NCBI GenBank assembly: GCA_000170815.1
Contig: ABCO01000002.1
Span: 186,001-250,000, forward strand
DNA length: 64,000 bases
Reading direction: 5' to 3'
From: an unidentified eubacterium SCB49
Lineage (GTDB): Bacteria > Bacteroidota > Bacteroidia > Flavobacteriales > Flavobacteriaceae
This document shows positions 43,324 to 52,540 of this stretch, in pieces (positions within the stretch are counted from its first letter, which is position 1; each line of letters opens with the position of its first letter). Both the position numbers and the translations under genes were made by a program. Under the pieces are notes generated by a model. It did no database searches and was not told the DNA's origin. It saw nothing but the letters and a program-made list of their open reading frames with translations.

Positions 43324-44580
43324 TTACATTCCTGTTCTAATTGCCTCTACAGGATCTAACCTAGATGCTGATATTGCTGGAAGTATTCCTGCAATTAACC
43401 CAATAACGATAGACACTGAACTTCCTATAAACATATTCCAGGCAGATAATACAAACTCAAAATCTCCCGCCATATAAGAAGCAACTTGTGCTAATACCCA
43501 CACAAAGAACATTCCGATAACACCACCAATTACAGCAAGCACAACGGCTTCAAATAAAAACTGAAGTAGAATAAAACGTCTTTTTGCACCTAATGATTTT
43601 TGAATCCCGATAAGGTTTGTGCGCTCTTTAACACTCACAAACATAATATTAGCAATCCCAAAACCACCTACAAGTAAAGAAAAACCACTTATTAAAAGCC
43701 CTACAATATTCATCATCCCAGTGATATCATCAATAAACTCAACAAGTCCTTTTAATTGGTTTACAAAAAAAGTATTCTCTTGATCTGTCTTTAATCCACG
43801 GTGTATTCTTAATTTTTGAGTAATAAACGCTATTAATTCTGCTTCATCAACTCCTTTCTCTGGCTTTACAATAATTCTTGCAAATCCATTTCTAGTACTA
43901 TTACCAAAAATTTTACGTGCTGCATTAACAGGAAAAAGAACAACGGTGTCTTTTGAGCCTCCTCCAAAACCACTTCCTTCTTTTTCAAGCGCTCCGATGA
44001 CTGTAAATTTTCTACCGTACATTCTCACAGTTTTCCCTATAGAAGCTTCAACAGAACCAAAAAGCTCTACTGCCACTTCGTGTCCTATTACAAGTACTTG
44101 AGAACCACTATTAGATTCAGACTCATTATAAAACCTACCCTCCTCTATTTTTAAAGATTCAATCTCATAATGCTCATAAGTGATCGCAGCAAAATCAACA
44201 CTACTTAAAGTATTGTCTTCATACTTCATGGTAGTATTAGGTACGTTTAAGGCAAACGCAACCTCATCAATCCCATTACCACTTCTTTTTAACAATTGAT
44301 ATTCTTCATAAGTAGCATCTGGAAACTGCTCTGATTTCCATCTAGGCACATCTGTTGGACCAAATGAAAAACGTGTAATAATCATTGTACTTGTATCTAG
44401 AGAACTGATACTTCCTTCAATTTCTTTTTTTAATGAATCGACAGCTGCGAGAATAGCTATAATCGAAAAAATACCTATAGTTACACCTACCAAAGACAAA
44501 AAAGTTCGTAACTTATTATTTCTGAGTGCGTTTATGGCAAAATTAAAACTCTCTTTGAGTACTCTTAAATAGATGAGCAT
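43324..44580 (-). CDS. MacB/FtsX-type ABC transporter permease
   Basis: A 418-residue inner-membrane protein with the N-terminal helix (RTFLSLVGVTIGIFSIIAILAAVD), a large periplasmic MacB_PCD domain (about 55-270) and three C-terminal helices including the FtsX signature (FVSVKERTNLIGIQKSLGAKRRFI). It lacks its own ATPase in this window; the ATP-binding partner must be encoded elsewhere. The ending ASRLDPVEAIRTGM is conserved in such permeases. It is divergent from purH. Confidence 0.94.
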   Translation of the reverse strand: MLIYLRVLKESFNFAINALRNNKLRTFLSLVGVTIGIFSIIAILAAVDSLKKEIEGSISSLDTSTMIITRFSFGPTDVPRWKSEQFPDATYEEYQLLKRSGNGIDEVAFALNVPNTTMKYEDNTLSSVDFAAITYEHYEIESLKIEEGRFYNESESNSGSQVLVIGHEVAVELFGSVEASIGKTVRMYGRKFTVIGALEKEGSGFGGGSKDTVVLFPVNAARKIFGNSTRNGFARIIVKPEKGVDEAELIAFITQKLRIHRGLKTDQENTFFVNQLKGLVEFIDDITGMMNIVGLLISGFSLLVGGFGIANIMFVSVKERTNLIGIQKSLGAKRRFILLQFLFEAVVLAVIGGVIGMFFVWVLAQVASYMAGDFEFVLSAWNMFIGSSVSIVIGLIAGILPAISASRLDPVEAIRTGM

Positions 44581-44646
44581 AGTTTGTTGGTTCGATTTTT
44601 AACTGTTTATTTTTATTAAAATCCTGACTTGCAAAATTTCAATATC

Positions 44647-44689
44647 TAAAGTTATGAAAAGTAGGACGCTTTCTATTAACAATTGTTAC
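44647..44689 (-). promoter_or_regulatory. Weak Crp/Fnr-like site between the permease and purH genes
   Basis: TTAAC-AATT-GTTAC (44676-44689) has one mismatch to the GTAAC-N4-GTTAC core. On the minus strand TAACTTTA (44654-44647) follows after 21 nt, one less than usual. Toward purH the gap to TATTTTTG would be 20 nt. The permease orientation is the better fit. Confidence 0.4.
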
Positions 44690-44709
44690 ATTAATGGGTG
44701 ATGTTTCTG

Positions 44710-44717
44710 TATTTTTG
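44710..44717 (+). promoter_or_regulatory. purH promoter -7 box
   Basis: TATTTTTG at 44710-44717 is a TAnnTTTG match, with a possible -33 TTG at 44683-44685 (24 nt spacing, rather long). A start near 44724 gives a leader of about 32 nt before the purH ATG at 44756. Confidence 0.55.
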
Positions 44718-44755
44718 CGCCTTCAAATATCCAACTTAAAAGCTACAATATTACC

Positions 44756-46288
44756 ATGAGCGATTCTAAAAAAGTAACATCTGCACTTATTTCTGTATTC
44801 CACAAAGACGGTTTAGGCCCAATTGTAAAAAAACTAGACGAATTAGGTGTCACAATATACTCTACTGGAGGAACTGAAAAATTTATTACTGAAATGGGAA
44901 TTAATGTAATTCCTGTTGAAGAAGTTACAGATTACCCTTCTATTTTAGGAGGTCGTGTAAAGACATTACACCCTAAAGTTTTTGGAGGAATTTTAAATCG
45001 TCAAGAAAACGAAAGTGATGTAAAAGAAATGGCAGAATATAATATTCCGCAATTAGACATCGTGATTGTAGACTTATACCCTTTTGAAAATACAGTAGCT
45101 TCTGGAGCTCCAGAACAAGATATTATTGAAAAAATTGACATCGGTGGTATCTCTTTAATTCGTGCTGCAGCAAAAAACTTTAAAGACACTATTTGCGTTT
45201 CTTCTATGGAAGATTATGATGCATTCTTAGAAATACTTTCTGCAAATGACGGTGCTATTTCTTTAGCAGACCGTAAAAACTTTGCAGCAAAAGCTTTTAA
45301 TGTTTCTTCTCATTACGATACTGCAATTTTCAACTATTTCAACAGTGATGATAAAATTCCTGCTTTAAAAATTAGCGAGCAGAAAGGGAAGACACTTCGT
45401 TATGGAGAAAACCCTCACCAACGTGGATTCTTCTTTGGAGATTTTGAAGCAATATTTGACAAACTTCACGGTAAAGAATTAAGTTACAACAATCTTTTAG
45501 ATGTAGATGCAGCCGTAAACTTAATAAACGAATTTACAGGAGAGCAGCCTACATTTGCCATCCTAAAGCACAATAATGCTTGTGGTGTGGCACAACGAGA
45601 GACTGTATTTCAAGCATATACAGATGCACTTGCAGGAGATCCTGTATCTGCCTTTGGAGGGGTTTTAATCTCTAACACTGAGATTGACGAAACAACAGCA
45701 AACGAAATTCATAAATTATTTTGTGAAGTAGTAATTGCTCCTTCTTTCTCTGAAAAAGCTACGGAAATATTAAAAGGTAAAAAGAACCGCATTTTATTAG
45801 TACAAAAGGATATTAAAATGCCACAAACATCTGTTAGAACTTGCCTTAACGGAACTTTAGTTCAAGACAAAGACAATATTACAGATAGCTTAGACATATT
45901 ATCTGACGCAACAAACAATAAACCAACAGACAATCAGTTAGAAGACCTAATGTTTGCCTCAAAAATTTGCAAGCACACAAAATCTAACACCATTGTACTT
46001 ACTAAAGGCAAGCAGTTATGCGCTAGCGGAACAGGACAAACATCAAGAGTAGATGCCTTAACGCAAGCAATACACAAAGCTAAAAGTTTTAACTTTGACT
46101 TAGATGGAGCGGTAATGGCTAGTGATGCATTTTTTCCTTTTCCAGACTGTGTTGAGATTGCAGATAACGCAGGTATTAAAGCGGTAATTCAGCCTGGAGG
46201 TTCTATTAAAGACCAATTAAGCATTGATTATTGTAATGAGCATAATCTAGCTATGGTATTTACAGGTATACGCCACTTTAAACATTAA
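44756..46288 (+). CDS. purH: Bifunctional AICAR transformylase/IMP cyclohydrolase
   Basis: Catalyses the last two steps of de novo IMP synthesis. The 510-residue length and both domains are normal: N-terminal MGS-like cyclohydrolase (STGGTEKFI, GGRVKTLHPKV, about 1-150) and C-terminal transformylase (LRYGENPHQRGFFFG, KHNNACGVA, GDPVSAFGGV, and the final QPGGSIKD...FTGIRHFKH). It is followed 63 bp later by mreB. The pairing of purH with mreBCD is common in flavobacteria. Confidence 0.98.
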   Translation: MSDSKKVTSALISVFHKDGLGPIVKKLDELGVTIYSTGGTEKFITEMGINVIPVEEVTDYPSILGGRVKTLHPKVFGGILNRQENESDVKEMAEYNIPQLDIVIVDLYPFENTVASGAPEQDIIEKIDIGGISLIRAAAKNFKDTICVSSMEDYDAFLEILSANDGAISLADRKNFAAKAFNVSSHYDTAIFNYFNSDDKIPALKISEQKGKTLRYGENPHQRGFFFGDFEAIFDKLHGKELSYNNLLDVDAAVNLINEFTGEQPTFAILKHNNACGVAQRETVFQAYTDALAGDPVSAFGGVLISNTEIDETTANEIHKLFCEVVIAPSFSEKATEILKGKKNRILLVQKDIKMPQTSVRTCLNGTLVQDKDNITDSLDILSDATNNKPTDNQLEDLMFASKICKHTKSNTIVLTKGKQLCASGTGQTSRVDALTQAIHKAKSFNFDLDGAVMASDAFFPFPDCVEIADNAGIKAVIQPGGSIKDQLSIDYCNEHNLAMVFTGIRHFKH

Positions 46289-46297
46289 TAATTTTAA

Positions 46298-46305
46298 TAC
46301 CTTTG
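46298..46305 (+). promoter_or_regulatory. mreB promoter -7 box
   Basis: TACCTTTG is a perfect TAnnTTTG match in the 63-bp purH-mreB gap. A start near 46312 gives a leader of about 40 nt. The mre/rod genes can thus be transcribed independently of purH. Confidence 0.5.
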
Positions 46306-46351
46306 TTGTATGCTCATTTTCAGCAATAAAAACTAATACCTCTCAACGCTT

Positions 46352-47380
46352 ATGGGATTTTTTGACTTCCTCACAGAAGAAATCGCAATTGACCTTGGAA
46401 CGGCAAACACGCTTATCATTCATAATGACAAAGTAGTGGTAGATTCGCCATCCATTGTCGCTCGAAACCGTGCTACTGGCAAAATTATTGCTGTAGGACG
46501 CGAAGCCGCAATGATGCAAGGTAAAACACATGAAAACATTAAGACCATTAGGCCACTTAAAGACGGTGTAATTGCAGATTTTGATGCGAGTGAAAAAATG
46601 ATAAACATGTTTATCAAAGACATCCCAGCACTCAAGAAAAAATGGATTACTCCATCATTAAGAATGGTAATCTGTATCCCTTCTGGTATTACTGAAGTAG
46701 AAATGAGAGCCGTAAAAGAAAGTGCAGAGCGTGTAAATGGTAAAGAGGTATACTTGATTCACGAACCAATGGCTGCAGCGATTGGTATTGGTGTAGATAT
46801 TATGCAACCTAAAGGAAATATGGTTGTAGATATAGGAGGTGGAACAACAGAGATTGCAGTAATTGCGCTTGGAGGTATTGTTTGTGACAAATCTGTAAAG
46901 ATTGCAGGAGATGTTTTTACCAATGATATTATCTACTATATGCGTACACAACATAACCTTTATGTAGGTGAGCGCACTGCAGAAAAAATTAAAATACAAA
47001 TTGGAGCTGCTACAGAAGATCTTGAATTACCACCAGACGAGATGGCCGTTCAAGGTCGTGACTTGTTAACCGGGAAACCTAAACAAGTACAGACTTCTTA
47101 TAGAGAGATTGCAAAAGCATTAGACAAATCTATTTTAAGAATAGAAGATGCCGTTATGGAAACATTATCGCAAACACCACCAGAACTCGCAGCAGATATC
47201 TACAACACAGGTATTTACTTAGCTGGTGGTGGTTCTATGCTAAGAGGGCTAGATAAAAGACTTTCTCAAAAAACAGACCTTCCTGTTTATATTGCAGAAG
47301 ACCCTTTAAGAGCCGTTGTTAGAGGAACAGGTATTTGCTTAAAAAATCTACCTAAATTTAAAAGTGTCCTTATAAAATAA
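46352..47380 (+). CDS. mreB: Rod shape-determining protein MreB
   Basis: Bacterial actin homologue that directs cell-wall elongation under the inner membrane. The 342-residue protein has the actin ATP-binding blocks: DLGTANTLI (phosphate 1), VVDIGGGTTEIAV (phosphate 2) and YLAGGGSMLRGL (adenosine). The short amphipathic N-terminus MGFFDFLTEEIA suits membrane binding. It is the first gene of mreB-mreC-mreD-PBP2-rodA. Confidence 0.98.
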   Translation: MGFFDFLTEEIAIDLGTANTLIIHNDKVVVDSPSIVARNRATGKIIAVGREAAMMQGKTHENIKTIRPLKDGVIADFDASEKMINMFIKDIPALKKKWITPSLRMVICIPSGITEVEMRAVKESAERVNGKEVYLIHEPMAAAIGIGVDIMQPKGNMVVDIGGGTTEIAVIALGGIVCDKSVKIAGDVFTNDIIYYMRTQHNLYVGERTAEKIKIQIGAATEDLELPPDEMAVQGRDLLTGKPKQVQTSYREIAKALDKSILRIEDAVMETLSQTPPELAADIYNTGIYLAGGGSMLRGLDKRLSQKTDLPVYIAEDPLRAVVRGTGICLKNLPKFKSVLIK

Positions 47381-47440
47381 GAAAACGTTCTAAGCTATTC
47401 CTTTTGAAATAGCAAAGACGCAACACCCAAATTTTGGCCC

Positions 47441-48265
47441 ATGCAGCAAATTATATTTTTCTTCATCCGAAATAAAAATTTCCTGTTATTCGCCGTTTTG
47501 TTTTTAATAGCAATATCATTTACGATACAAGCAAACTCGTATCACACGAGTTCGTTTGTAAATTCGGCAAACTTTTTAGGCGGTGGTATTTATAGCGCTC
47601 GCGCTTCGGTAACAGACTATTTTGGCCTGGATGCTGAAAATCAAAAACTAACCGAAGAAAACACCTATTTAAGACGCCAAATTGAACAACTCAAGCTTAT
47701 TTCTGAAGTAAAACTAGACACCACGATTACCGACGCTCCTTTTTATTTTAAGGCCGCTAAGGTGATTAACAATAATTACACATATTCTAAAAATAACATA
47801 ACGATTAATAAAGGCGCTAAAGACAGTATAGCAATTGATCAAGGTGTAATCACCTCTCAAGGCCTTGTAGGTATTGTTAACAATACCTCTATCAACTATG
47901 CAACTATCCAATCTATTCTTAACACCAATAGTGAGATTAACGCAAAACTTAAAAAAGACAATCACTTTGGTACTTTAGTGTGGAATACCAAAAACCCTAA
48001 TATTGTACAACTAAAACAAATACCAAGACTAGCACCATTGGTGGCAGGAGATACTATTGTTACAGGAGGTAAGTCTACTATTTTCCCAGAAGGTATTTTA
48101 ATAGGCACCATCAAAGATTTTGAACTTACAGCAGATGACAGCTATATCGTAAATGTTCAACTATTTAACGATATGACCAATTTAAAACAAGTCTACCTCA
48201 TCAAGCCAACACAAGCAATAGAGATTTTACAACTAGAAGCAGAGACAGAAGATGCAGAACAGTGA
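47441..48265 (+). CDS. mreC: Rod shape-determining protein MreC
   Basis: Bitopic inner-membrane protein of the elongasome, 274 residues. It has one N-terminal helix (about 7-30), a coiled coil (ENQKLTEENTYLRRQIEQL) and the periplasmic beta-domain (NNNYTYSKNNITINKGAKDSI, then GDTIVTGGKSTIFPEGILIG). Its end overlaps mreD by 14 bp. It links MreB to the penicillin-binding proteins. Confidence 0.96.
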   Translation: MQQIIFFFIRNKNFLLFAVLFLIAISFTIQANSYHTSSFVNSANFLGGGIYSARASVTDYFGLDAENQKLTEENTYLRRQIEQLKLISEVKLDTTITDAPFYFKAAKVINNNYTYSKNNITINKGAKDSIAIDQGVITSQGLVGIVNNTSINYATIQSILNTNSEINAKLKKDNHFGTLVWNTKNPNIVQLKQIPRLAPLVAGDTIVTGGKSTIFPEGILIGTIKDFELTADDSYIVNVQLFNDMTNLKQVYLIKPTQAIEILQLEAETEDAEQ

Positions 48266-48761
48266 GATATTCCAAAATAGCATTCGATTTATCGGCTTAG
48301 CACTCTTACAGGTTCTTGTGCTTAATCACATTAATTTTTTAGGGTATGTCAATCCATACCTCTATATAACATTTGTGCTACTTTTTCCTTTTACAGGAAA
48401 CAGAACACTACTCATTTTTCTTGGATTTTTATTAGGTCTTACCATAGACATGTTTAGCGATACTGGAGGCATTCACGCTGCAGCAACAGTACTCATTGCA
48501 TATATTAGACCTGCGCTTTTAAAATTCACATTTGGATTAAGTTATGAGTACAACGTGATTAAGCTAAATCAGGCTCCTATAAAAGAGCGATTATTATATA
48601 TTTCTGGAATGGTACTCATTCACCATTTAGTCTTATTTTTATTAGAAACTTTTAACATTTCTCATATACTCCTAGCCTTAAAATCTACGTTATTTTCAAG
48701 TATCTTCAGCATACTTTTAATTTTCTGCTCTATAATTCTTTGGGGTAGGAAACGTTCATAA
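48252..48761 (+). CDS. mreD: Rod shape-determining protein MreD
   Basis: A 169-residue integral membrane protein with about five helices; the FLGFLLGLTIDMFSDTGGIHAAATVLIAYIRP stretch has the conserved Asp residues of the family. The start overlaps mreC, so translation is probably coupled. It completes the MreBCD complex. Confidence 0.92.
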   Translation: MQNSEIFQNSIRFIGLALLQVLVLNHINFLGYVNPYLYITFVLLFPFTGNRTLLIFLGFLLGLTIDMFSDTGGIHAAATVLIAYIRPALLKFTFGLSYEYNVIKLNQAPIKERLLYISGMVLIHHLVLFLLETFNISHILLALKSTLFSSIFSILLIFCSIILWGRKRS

Positions 48762-48792
48762 ATCGCTACTAACACTAGCACAATAACTTTTT

Positions 48793-50661
48793 GTGAGAAA
48801 AATATTACTTCTTATTATCGTTTTAATAACCGGCCTTGTTTTTACCGGTAGACTTTTCTATTTACAGGTTTACAACACCTCTTTTCAAGCTCGTTCTGAA
48901 AGCAATGCTTATAAAGTGATGTATGACTACCCACAACGAGGTTACATTTTTGATCGAAATCAAAACTTATTAGTTTCAAACCAACCGTCATATGATGTGA
49001 TGGTAATCCCTAGAGAAGTAAAAGACCTGGATACATTAGAGTTTTGTAATCTTTTAAAAATACCAAAAGAGAAGTTTAAAACTATTTTAAAAAAAGCTAG
49101 AGTCTACTCTCCCCGCTTACCTTATACTGTTGTTCCACAACTCACCAAAGAGGAATACGCATATCTCTCAGAGAAAATGCGAAAATACAACGGGTTTTAT
49201 ATCAGAAAACAATCTTTACGTGATTATCAAGTAGACCATTCTGCTAATGTTTTAGGATACATTAGAGAAGTAGATGAGCGTATTGTAAAAAAGAATCCGT
49301 ATTACCAAAATGGAGAAAACATAGGTATGCAGGGTATAGAAAAAGCCTATGAAGAAGAACTTAGAGGTGTTAAGGGAGTTAAGTACATTCAAAAAGATCG
49401 TTTTAATCGCGATATAGGTCCATATTTAGAAGGTTCTTTTGACACCTTACCTCAAAGAGGAAAAGACATAACATTATCTATAGACGCTAGCTTACAAAAA
49501 TATGGCGAAGAGCTTTTTATTAACAAACGGGGTGGTATTGTCGCAATAGAACCAAAAACCGGAGAAATACTAGCTTTAATCACAGCTCCAAATTACAGCC
49601 CAAAATTATTGGTAGGACGCGAACGTTCTAAGAACTTTAGTAGAATGTTTTACGACTCTATCTCACGACCCCTTTTTGACCGTGGACTTTCTGGAGAATA
49701 CCCTCCTGGCTCTCCATTTAAAGCCTTAACAGCATTAATAGGCCTACAAGAAAATGTGGTCACAGCACAAGAGCATATTGCCTGTCACGGCTCTTATAAT
49801 TATGGAGGTAGAAAACCACTTGGTTGCCACCATCATAAAAGTCCGTTAGACTTAGTTGGCGGGATTGCACAATCATGTAATACTTATTTTGCTACAGTGT
49901 ACAGACGTGCCATAGAAAAATATGACACACCGCAAGAAGGAATGAATGCCTGGCACGATCATTTAGAGAGTTTTGGCTTAGGTATGTATTCTGGTCATGA
50001 TATGCCTAGTGGCCGTAAAGGTTTAGTGCCAGACGCAGACTACTATAACCGGTATTATCGTTACCCAAAATACAAATGGTATGCAACTGCAACCATCTCA
50101 AATTCTATAGGACAAGGAGAAGTATTAATGACCCCTATGCAAATGGCAAACTTTACAGCCGCCATTGCAAATAAAGGGTGGTACATTAAACCCCACTTGA
50201 TTAAACATATTGATGATCAAGATACAATTCCGAGTGAATACACTAAAAAAAACTACACAACTATTCAACCAGAACATTTCGAACCCGTAATAGAAGGGCT
50301 TTTTGATGTGTATAATTCGGGTACTGCAGCAAACCTTAAAGTTCCTGGAATAGAGATTTGTGGTAAAACAGGTACCGCAGAAAACTATACCAAAATAAAC
50401 GGAGTTACAACTAAACTCACAGATCATTCTACCTTTGTCGCTTTTGCCCCAAAGGATGATCCAAAAATTGCCATTGCAGTATTTGTTGAAAATGGGTACT
50501 GGGGATCACGTTGGGCTGGAAAAATGGCCAGCTTAATGATAGAAAAATACCTAAAAGGCACAATAACAAGAACAGATCTTGAGAGCTATGTCTTAAACGG
50601 AAATTTAGAACCAGAATATGCAAAGCCATATAGCGGAATACCTTTTTTAATTAATCAATAA
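48793..50661 (+). CDS. mrdA: Penicillin-binding protein 2 (elongation transpeptidase)
   Basis: Class B transpeptidase of the elongasome. The 622-residue protein starts with GTG (48793), a membrane anchor (LLLIIVLITGLVFTGRLFYL) and the PBP dimerisation domain (YDYPQRGYIFDRNQNLLVSN). The transpeptidase motifs are SPFK (active Ser, in YPPGSPFKALTAL), SCN (QSCNTYF) and KTG (CGKTGTAENY). Its stop overlaps the rodA start by one base (TAATG). Confidence 0.97.
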   Translation: MRKILLLIIVLITGLVFTGRLFYLQVYNTSFQARSESNAYKVMYDYPQRGYIFDRNQNLLVSNQPSYDVMVIPREVKDLDTLEFCNLLKIPKEKFKTILKKARVYSPRLPYTVVPQLTKEEYAYLSEKMRKYNGFYIRKQSLRDYQVDHSANVLGYIREVDERIVKKNPYYQNGENIGMQGIEKAYEEELRGVKGVKYIQKDRFNRDIGPYLEGSFDTLPQRGKDITLSIDASLQKYGEELFINKRGGIVAIEPKTGEILALITAPNYSPKLLVGRERSKNFSRMFYDSISRPLFDRGLSGEYPPGSPFKALTALIGLQENVVTAQEHIACHGSYNYGGRKPLGCHHHKSPLDLVGGIAQSCNTYFATVYRRAIEKYDTPQEGMNAWHDHLESFGLGMYSGHDMPSGRKGLVPDADYYNRYYRYPKYKWYATATISNSIGQGEVLMTPMQMANFTAAIANKGWYIKPHLIKHIDDQDTIPSEYTKKNYTTIQPEHFEPVIEGLFDVYNSGTAANLKVPGIEICGKTGTAENYTKINGVTTKLTDHSTFVAFAPKDDPKIAIAVFVENGYWGSRWAGKMASLMIEKYLKGTITRTDLESYVLNGNLEPEYAKPYSGIPFLINQ

Positions 50662-51914
50662 TGAGTAGCATAACAACATCACGTTTTGACTGGATTATCA
50701 TTTTGCTATTTTTAGCCTTGGTAAGTATTGGTTGGTTAAACATCTATTCTGCTTCATACGTGGATAATGTAGAGAGCTTTTTTGACTTCGGAAACATCTA
50801 CACAAAACAACTGCTATTTATTGTTTTAAGCTTTTTACTCATTGTATTTATCCTAGCCATAGATGTCAAGTTTTATGAACGGTTTGGGAGCATTATATAC
50901 ATTGTTTCACTAGTCTCCCTATTGGGTCTTTTTGTGTTTGGAAAAAATGTAAACGGAGCTACTTCATGGTATAACTTTGGAGCATTTGGCTTGCAGCCTA
51001 GCGAATTTGCAAAAGCAGCCACAGCACTTGCGGTTGCCAAATATGTAAGTGACATTCAAACCAACATGTCTTTATTTAAGGACCAATTAAGAGCGTTTTT
51101 AATAATTGCCCTACCCGCTCTAATAATAATACCACAGCCTGACCCCGGTAGTGCACTTATTTATGCAGCATTTGTCTTTCCATTATATCGTGAAGGGATG
51201 CACTATATCTATTTGTTATTAGGCTTTTTTGCTGCGGCTCTTTTTGTTGGAACATTAGCTATAGGCGTATATTGGATGGTTAGTTTAGTGTTATTTATCG
51301 CACTTATTCTTTTTATAATTAACCGAAAAAAACGCCCTAATAAATTAAAGTACCTCACCATTGTACTCGCTTGTCTCGCATTTTCTTTTTCAGTAAACTA
51401 TATTTTTAATAATGTGTTTGAGCAAAGACACCGTGACCGATTTAATATCGTATTAGGTAAAGAAGTTGACGCAAAAGGAATAGGATATAACACCAACCAG
51501 AGTGAGATTGCCATTGGTAGCGGTGGTTGGTTTGGAAAAGGGTGGACAGAAGGAACACAAACCAAAGGAAACTTTGTTCCAGAACAACACACAGACTATA
51601 TTTTTAGTACAGTGGGTGAAGAATGGGGCTTCTTAGGTTCTATGCTAGTCGTTATCTTATTTATCACTCTAATCATAAGAATTCTCGTACTTTCTGAACG
51701 ACAAAAATCACAATTTGCTCGAGTATATGGTTATAGTGTTGCCGCAATACTCTTTTTTCACTTTTTTGTAAATATTGGTATGGTTTCCGGAATTTTCCCA
51801 ACAGTAGGAATCCCGCTACCATTTTTTAGCTACGGTGGCTCTGGATTATGGGGCTTTACTATCTTAGTTTTTATTTTTGTTAGGCTAGATAGTGGAAACT
51901 ATTATTATACTTGA
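50661..51914 (+). CDS. rodA: Peptidoglycan glycosyltransferase RodA (SEDS family)
   Basis: A 417-residue polytopic SEDS glycosyltransferase, the partner of PBP2. Conserved SEDS residues are seen in SWYNFGAFGLQPSEFAKAA, QPDPGSALIY and GIPLPFFSYGGSG. The final codons (FVRLDSGNYYYT then TGA) form the beginning of a tandem 160-bp repeat that continues into the intergenic region, so the native C-terminus may have been altered by the duplication. Confidence 0.97.
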   Translation: MSSITTSRFDWIIILLFLALVSIGWLNIYSASYVDNVESFFDFGNIYTKQLLFIVLSFLLIVFILAIDVKFYERFGSIIYIVSLVSLLGLFVFGKNVNGATSWYNFGAFGLQPSEFAKAATALAVAKYVSDIQTNMSLFKDQLRAFLIIALPALIIIPQPDPGSALIYAAFVFPLYREGMHYIYLLLGFFAAALFVGTLAIGVYWMVSLVLFIALILFIINRKKRPNKLKYLTIVLACLAFSFSVNYIFNNVFEQRHRDRFNIVLGKEVDAKGIGYNTNQSEIAIGSGGWFGKGWTEGTQTKGNFVPEQHTDYIFSTVGEEWGFLGSMLVVILFITLIIRILVLSERQKSQFARVYGYSVAAILFFHFFVNIGMVSGIFPTVGIPLPFFSYGGSGLWGFTILVFIFVRLDSGNYYYT

Positions 51915-52500
51915 TAAAATCGAAATCGAAAAATAAGACTTCAAACCCATAATCGCGGGGTGGCAAGCAATAGTTTTTGTATTTTTTTTTACAAAAAATA
52001 GTGCGTAGGCGTTATAAATAGAACTAAGGTTTATTTTTGTTAGGCTAGATAGTGGAAACTATTATTATACTTGATGAAATTGAAATCGAAATCGAAAAGT
52101 AAGACTTCAAACCCATAAGCGGGGTGGCAAGCAATAGTTTTTGTATTTTTTTTTACAAAAAATAGTGCGTAGGCGTTATAAATAGAACTAAGGTTTATTT
52201 TTGTTAGACTAGATAGTGGAAACTATTATTATACTTGATGAAATCGAAAACGAAAAATAAGACTTCAAACCCATAATCGCGGGGTGGCAAGCAATAGTTT
52301 TTGTATTTTTTTTTACAAAAAATAGTGCGTAGGCGTTATAAACATACCTAAGGTTTATTTTGTTAGGCTAGATAGTGGAAACTATTATTATACTTGATGA
52401 AAATGAAATCGAAATCGAAAAATAAGACTTCAAACCCATAATCTCGGGGTGGCAAGCAATAGTTTTTGTAACTTTTTTTATAAGACTAGATAGTGGAAAT
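51870..52500 (+). repeat. Tandem 160-bp repeat array that copies the 3' end of rodA
   Basis: Four direct copies begin at about 51870, 52030, 52194 and 52354 (periods 160, 164 and 160 bp), plus a fragment at about 52480-52500. Each starts with the rodA tail TTATTTTTGTTAGG, still readable as FVRLDSGNYYYT and stop, and continues with an AT-rich unit containing a GAAATC mini-repeat, a G-rich GCGGGGTGGCAAGC block and a TTTTTGTA...TACAAAAA stem. Copies are 90-97% identical by eye; the length difference comes mainly from the GAAATC units. The whole 626-bp gap to the nuclease gene is occupied by this array. No gene was seen inside it. Confidence 0.95.
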
Positions 52501-52540
52501 CAACTCTCTTTTTCTGAGCGCCAAAAGAAGCACAAAAAAA

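Noticed and set aside
51870..52500. CRISPR array or transposon ends in the rodA repeats
   Set aside because: The units are contiguous 160-bp direct repeats with no unique spacers, no transposase and no terminal inverted repeats; they copy the rodA tail.
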